From the NCBI GenBank assembly GCA_910584945.1, contig CAJUDY010000017.1, positions 1 to 64,000 on the forward strand: DNA of 64,000 nt, in the 5' to 3' direction. The notes below the pieces were generated by a model, which was given only the letters and a program-made list of their open reading frames with translations, searched no databases and had not been told where the DNA came from. The stretch comes from an uncultured Lachnospiraceae bacterium. GTDB lineage: Bacteria; Bacillota; Clostridia; Lachnospirales; Lachnospiraceae. The position numbers and the translations under genes were made by a program. Below are positions 60,976 through 64,000 of this stretch, piece by piece. Positions within the stretch are counted from its first letter, which is position 1, and each line of letters begins with the position of its first letter.

Positions 60976-61590
60976 ATGGCAAACGACACCAAATACACAA
61001 AAATCCTGGACGCTCTCCAGAAACTGCTGGAGGCAAAAGACATCAAAAACATCTCCGTCAGCGAGATCGCCCGCGCGGCAGAGATGGGAAAGGGAAGTCT
61101 CTATTATTATTTTCCATCCAAGGAAGCCATCCTGGAAGCCCTGGTGGAGCGGGACTATGCAAAGCCCCTGGAGACCGCCAAAAAGCTGGCTTCTAAGACC
61201 GATATCTCCCCCTTTACCCGCATGGCCATGATCTTCCAGGCCTGTCGGAACTCTTCCGTCCAGTTCCGCTCAAGAAGAAATGCTCCTTCTTCCGCCAGCG
61301 CTCCGGAACAGGCCTTTATTCATCAAAAATATCTGACCTACCTGACCGCCGAATTAAAACCGGTACTGACGGATATCATCTGGCAGGGCGTCCAGGCGGG
61401 TGAGATTCATTTTGAGTATCCCGCGGCTCTGGCCGAGATCGTGCTCATCGTCCTGGCCGTCAAGCTGGACAATACGCTGGCCCCTTCCACACCGGAGGAG
61501 ACGGATGAGACAATCCTTGGACTGATCGCACTTCTGGAAAAAGGAACGGAAAACCCGGCGGGTTCTTTGAATTTTCTGCGGGCGATCTGA
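60976..61590 (+). CDS. TetR-family regulator
   Basis: 204 residues. The N-terminal HTH is typical: ALQKLLEAKDIKNISVSEIA, RAAEMGKGSLYYYFPSKEAI (about 12-52). The ligand-binding helical domain follows. It is divergent from the SCP2-hydrolase-condensation-ACP-ligase operon, with two palindromes in the shared intergenic region, so it very likely represses that operon. The inducer is unknown, possibly an acyl-CoA or amphipathic compound as for other TetR regulators of lipid genes. Confidence 0.92.
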   Translation: MANDTKYTKILDALQKLLEAKDIKNISVSEIARAAEMGKGSLYYYFPSKEAILEALVERDYAKPLETAKKLASKTDISPFTRMAMIFQACRNSSVQFRSRRNAPSSASAPEQAFIHQKYLTYLTAELKPVLTDIIWQGVQAGEIHFEYPAALAEIVLIVLAVKLDNTLAPSTPEETDETILGLIALLEKGTENPAGSLNFLRAI

Positions 61591-61601
61591 AAGCATACAA
61601 A

Positions 61602-61641
61602 ATGGCGGTGCTTCTTCCGATATCAGAAGAAGCATCGCCAT
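61602..61641 (+). terminator. tetR terminator
   Basis: 16-bp stem ATGGCGGTGCTTCTTC/GAAGAAGCATCGCCAT (one mismatch) with an 8-nt loop, followed by CCTGTTCTTTTCT. Confidence 0.75.
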
Positions 61642-61659
61642 CCTGTTCTTTTCTATGCG

Positions 61660-61849
61660 TTACCTGCTGGTTCTCTTTACATGCCGAACCATTCTCTCTA
61701 CGTCAGGAGACATGTGGAGAGGAAGTAATGATACATCCGGATGTTGCTCCTGAAAGACTACGAAGATTTCATGAGCAAACCCCTGACCAATCTCATCAAT
61801 TCAGAATATATCTTCTGATCTGCTCCCGTTTCTTCTCTGTGTAGCTCAT
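61660..61849 (-). pseudogene. Decayed DUF4325 (STAS-like) gene
   Basis: From ATG 61849 (Shine-Dalgarno GGAGGG) the frame reads MSYTEKKREQIRRYILN then stops. One frame over, it resumes as DEIGQGFAHEIFVVFQEQHP and SPDVERMVRHVKRTSR to a TAA at 61660. The second part matches the conserved end of DUF4325/STAS-like proteins. The middle (normally well over 100 residues) is missing at about 61797, so this is an internally deleted relic. The rest of the gap to 62022 is AT-rich and appears to hold only its former promoter. Confidence 0.6.
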
Positions 61850-62021
61850 CTTCGCCCTCCTTTTTTAATCTTATTTTTCTTTTTTTAACTATAACACCCC
61901 CAGGACCCTATATAAAGTTAAAATAAAAGATTTTTTCCTGATTATGGTTCTTTTTTCTCTCATTCCGCCGATGTATATATTATGACGGTTCCTCACAAAT
62001 CAGTTCAGAAGGAGGTTCCAT

Positions 62022-62705
62022 ATGAACGTGACGGAAAAAAACTGGCAGCCGGAGAGCGGGAATACTGCTTACCGGTCTGTGAAATTTCAGGACGAAGCCG
62101 GGAAAAACGCTTCTGTTCCGAAAGAGACTGCCGCAAAAGCTTCCGACAAAATTTCTGACCGATCTGATTTTAAGATGCAATCTTCCGCACCGAAGGACTC
62201 GGTGGGGCAGCTCGCCTCAGAACTTGCCCGCTCGGAGACCAGACTGGATGTACTGCAGGTCTTATCTAAGGCGACAAGGGCTCTTGCCAGCCTCAAAATG
62301 TCCGCCTACTCCTGCGAAGGGGACGACGCCAAAAAGGTCGCCCAGATGATCAAACGCATGGAAAAACTGATCAAGCGCATTCAGAAAAAAGTCAAGCAGC
62401 TGGGCAAAGAAGAACAGATGGAGCTCGAGCAGGAAAAAGCAGAAAAGCAACAGAAATTGGAACGGGCAAAGCAGATCAGGGAAGAGCTGCGCACCAAACG
62501 AAACAAACGACGCCGGGAAGAGCGGGACTATGCCACGAAGGAACTGGCAGAAGACGGAAAGGAATCCTTAAAAGAGACGCTCTCCTCCATCGTAGGGGCA
62601 GGAAGCGCGCTCTCCGGTCCCCAGGCCATGATGTACAACGCCGCCGGCGGGATCGATCTTTCTTCCCTGTCCATGGAAGGGACGTCCATTGATCTTTCCA
62701 TCTAA
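62022..62705 (+). CDS. Coiled-coil protein of unknown function
   Basis: 227 residues. A polar, probably disordered start (about 1-55) is followed by a helical segment (SELARSETRLDVLQVLSKAT) and a long Lys/Glu/Gln coiled coil (about 105-170: RMEKLIKRIQKKVKQLGKEE, KRRREERDYATKEL). The tail is Ser/Gly-rich with LSSLSMEGTSIDLSI. No signal peptide. Shine-Dalgarno AAGGAGG. No family is recognised. The length and codon pattern suggest a real gene, transcribed alone with a perfect terminator. Confidence 0.7.
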   Translation: MNVTEKNWQPESGNTAYRSVKFQDEAGKNASVPKETAAKASDKISDRSDFKMQSSAPKDSVGQLASELARSETRLDVLQVLSKATRALASLKMSAYSCEGDDAKKVAQMIKRMEKLIKRIQKKVKQLGKEEQMELEQEKAEKQQKLERAKQIREELRTKRNKRRREERDYATKELAEDGKESLKETLSSIVGAGSALSGPQAMMYNAAGGIDLSSLSMEGTSIDLSI

Positions 62706-62727
62706 AGAAGAGCAGCGGAATGCCAAA

Positions 62728-62760
62728 AGGCAGAAAATACGCGGTATGTATTTTCTGCCT
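62728..62760. terminator. Perfect bidirectional terminator
   Basis: 13-bp perfect stem AGGCAGAAAATAC/GTATTTTCTGCCT with a 7-nt loop, T-rich on both outer sides, between the coiled-coil gene and the convergent AAA ATPase gene. Confidence 0.8.
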
Positions 62761-62778
62761 TTGCCTGTTCTTGAGCTT

Positions 62779-63498
62779 TTATAAATCATGTAATAATCTC
62801 TTCAGCAGATATTCCCTGCTGTTGATAAACATCTCCGTCACCTGATAGCTGTCCGTGTCTTCATACCGGCACCGGTGAATCGGACCGTCGTCAAAGGTCC
62901 AGATATCCGCTCCTGGAATACCAAGCAGGATCGGAGAATGGGTGACGATGATAAACTGGGATTCCTGTCTGGCGCATCCGTAGATCTCCATGAGCAGCGT
63001 CAGCTGGCGCTGAGGAGACAGAGCCGCTTCCGGCTCGTCCAAAAGATACAGGCCGTTTGGCTTTAACTGTCTCTGCGCAAGGGCAAGAAAACTCTCTCCA
63101 TGGGATCTTTCATGATACCGCTCTGAGGGATGCCGAAGATCCGCATACTCTTCTTCTTTGGTTGCCACATTGTAAAAGCTCTCCGCCCGGAGAAAATATC
63201 CCCATCCGGGCTTCCGATATCCTCTGGAAATCCGCAGTGCGTCATGAAGCTCCGAATGGGAATCATAAGTGGAAAAGCAATAATTTTTCGTCCCGCCCTC
63301 CGGATTAAAGCCGGATGCAATGGCGACGGCCTCCAGGATCGTGGACTTCCCGCTCCCATTTTCCCCCACAAAAAACGTAATCGGATTGGTAAAAACAAGC
63401 TGTCTAACGCCTTTAATCGCTTCGATCTCCCTTAAATAACTGTTCCGCCCGATCCGGTCCCAGTTGATGGAGATGCTTTGGATAAACTGCTCGTTCAT
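62779..63498 (-). CDS. AAA-family ATPase (ABC/OLD-like)
   Basis: 239 residues with Walker A FFVGENGSGKSTILEAVAIA (about 41-60), Walker B GLYLLDEPEAALSPQRQL, and the H-loop SQFIIVTHSPILLGIP. This is the SbcC/RecF-like AAA_21/AAA_23 class without a coiled-coil insert or nuclease domain. The ATG overlaps the NADAR stop (ATGA), so the two are translated together. Such small ATPases occur both as housekeeping genes and in defence operons; the role is open. Confidence 0.85.
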   Translation of the reverse strand: MNEQFIQSISINWDRIGRNSYLREIEAIKGVRQLVFTNPITFFVGENGSGKSTILEAVAIASGFNPEGGTKNYCFSTYDSHSELHDALRISRGYRKPGWGYFLRAESFYNVATKEEEYADLRHPSERYHERSHGESFLALAQRQLKPNGLYLLDEPEAALSPQRQLTLLMEIYGCARQESQFIIVTHSPILLGIPGADIWTFDDGPIHRCRYEDTDSYQVTEMFINSREYLLKRLLHDL

Positions 63499-63986
63499 GG
63501 CTTATTCTCTGTGAGCCCGGCACGCACCATCATAAGCGCAAAGCCCAGTAAATTCTGCCCCTGCCACTCGCTCATCCGGAAACGCCGGTCGTCCTTCATG
63601 GACAAACCAATTCCCCAGATCCGGTCCCTGACCGCGCATTCTGCAAGTATATCAGATTTTGTGGCAAGAAGCTTGTCTCTCAGATCTTCATTCTGCCGAA
63701 ACTTTTCCAAAAGCCCTTCATATACTATGATTTGCCGTACGCCGCTCCAGATTCGATCCTCATAATTCTTAACCGAACGTCCCAGCGCCTTAATCTCCCC
63801 CACATTGGAAGTCTCCATGATCTGCAATGCAATTTCCCTGTCCTCAAAAAGCAGCGCTTTTTGATACATCATATATTGCTCCATGGAAGAGAACTTTTTT
63901 CCGCCCCATAAGAAATCCGAAAGGAACCAGTTGCTCAAATATCCGTTTTCCTCCTCCGGATTGTGGAAACATACAATCCTTCGCAT
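63495..63986 (-). CDS. NADAR-family protein (YbiA-like)
   Basis: 163 residues covering the whole NADAR domain: GYLSNWFLSDFLWGGKKFSS, MEQYMMYQKALLF, VKNYEDRIWSGVRQII and the C-terminal RIWGIGLSM with WQGQNLLGFALMMVR. NADAR proteins process ADP-ribose or riboflavin-pathway intermediates; some reverse ADP-ribosylation of guanine in DNA and neutralise DarT toxins. The ATG has the Shine-Dalgarno AGGAGG. Its four-base overlap with the AAA ATPase suggests a joint function. Confidence 0.9.
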   Translation of the reverse strand: MRRIVCFHNPEEENGYLSNWFLSDFLWGGKKFSSMEQYMMYQKALLFEDREIALQIMETSNVGEIKALGRSVKNYEDRIWSGVRQIIVYEGLLEKFRQNEDLRDKLLATKSDILAECAVRDRIWGIGLSMKDDRRFRMSEWQGQNLLGFALMMVRAGLTENKP

Positions 63987-64000
63987 TTTTCATACCTCCT

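Noticed and set aside
61602..61844. Plus-strand open frame after tetR
   Set aside because: It begins inside the tetR terminator hairpin and is antisense to the DUF4325 relic.
1..64000. CRISPR array, rRNA, tRNA, prophage or complete insertion sequence
   Set aside because: No regularly spaced repeats, transposase, integrase, phage structural genes or recognisable structural RNA genes were seen.

Overview
The window reads as chromosomal DNA of an anaerobic, acetogenic member of the Lachnospiraceae (a Blautia-like Firmicute). The evidence is a near-complete Wood-Ljungdahl gene cluster, moderate-to-high GC with AGGAGG-type ribosome binding sites, Clostridia-type families (CFI-box-CTERM protein, Rex, BceABRS, PucR-type regulator) and dense minus-strand operons. 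The genus is inference; no rRNA gene or marker database was available.

Layout. 1-7.8 kb: an AT-rich gene remnant and a structured intergenic element, then metY, a zinc-ribbon protein, yebC, mazF, alr, nnrD, rex and a D-lyxose isomerase, all minus strand. 7.8-8.2 kb: a 167-bp palindromic, pseudoknot-capable element and the promoter of an ABC-F ATPase (plus strand, to 10.2 kb). 10.2-17.1 kb: a six-gene, mostly overlapping minus-strand operon with a PucR-like regulator, an exported FG-GAP-like protein, an OmpR-type two-component system, a membrane-anchored protein and a cell-wall amidase carrying a degenerate NodB-like domain. 17.2-38.2 kb: the Wood-Ljungdahl cluster. In transcription order it is rnfC2-metV-metF, His-rich Ni protein-cooT-cooC-cooS-cooC-acsB, acsD-acsC-acsE-two small membrane proteins-acsV-DUF3786, and fhs-fchA-folD. 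It encodes the methyl branch from formate to methyl-THF and the whole carbonyl branch; formate dehydrogenase, hydrogenase and the main Rnf complex are not here. 38.4-51.2 kb: an alpha-glucan locus (malQ, AraC regulator, two GH13 enzymes, a sugar ABC transporter with its ATPase, a YesL protein and a LacI regulator). 51.4-56 kb: a BceAB-RS antimicrobial-peptide detoxification module. 56.3-61.6 kb: a TetR-controlled cluster of free-standing adenylation, carrier and condensation-like proteins plus an alpha/beta hydrolase and an SCP2 protein. 61.6-64 kb: a decayed DUF4325 gene, a coiled-coil protein, and an AAA ATPase overlapping a NADAR gene.

Regulation visible in the sequence: a near-perfect Rex operator in the fhs leader, with rex itself in the window; a GC-rich palindrome of the kind bound by CsoR/RcnR metal sensors over the promoter of the His-rich nickel protein; paired TetR operators in the divergent tetR/SCP2 promoter; and paired operators bracketing the sugar-transporter promoter.

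Two families of small intergenic repeats recur. Family 1 has conserved flanks AACAG...CGGAACTT around a variable hairpin and lies just before the Shine-Dalgarno of rex (twice), alr, the alpha/beta hydrolase and, hairpin-less, folD. Family 2 is a 27-nt stem-loop with GTAACTGT/ACAGTTAC arms near D-lyxose isomerase, fchA, acsV and cooT. No CRISPR array, rRNA, tRNA or intact insertion sequence was recognised.
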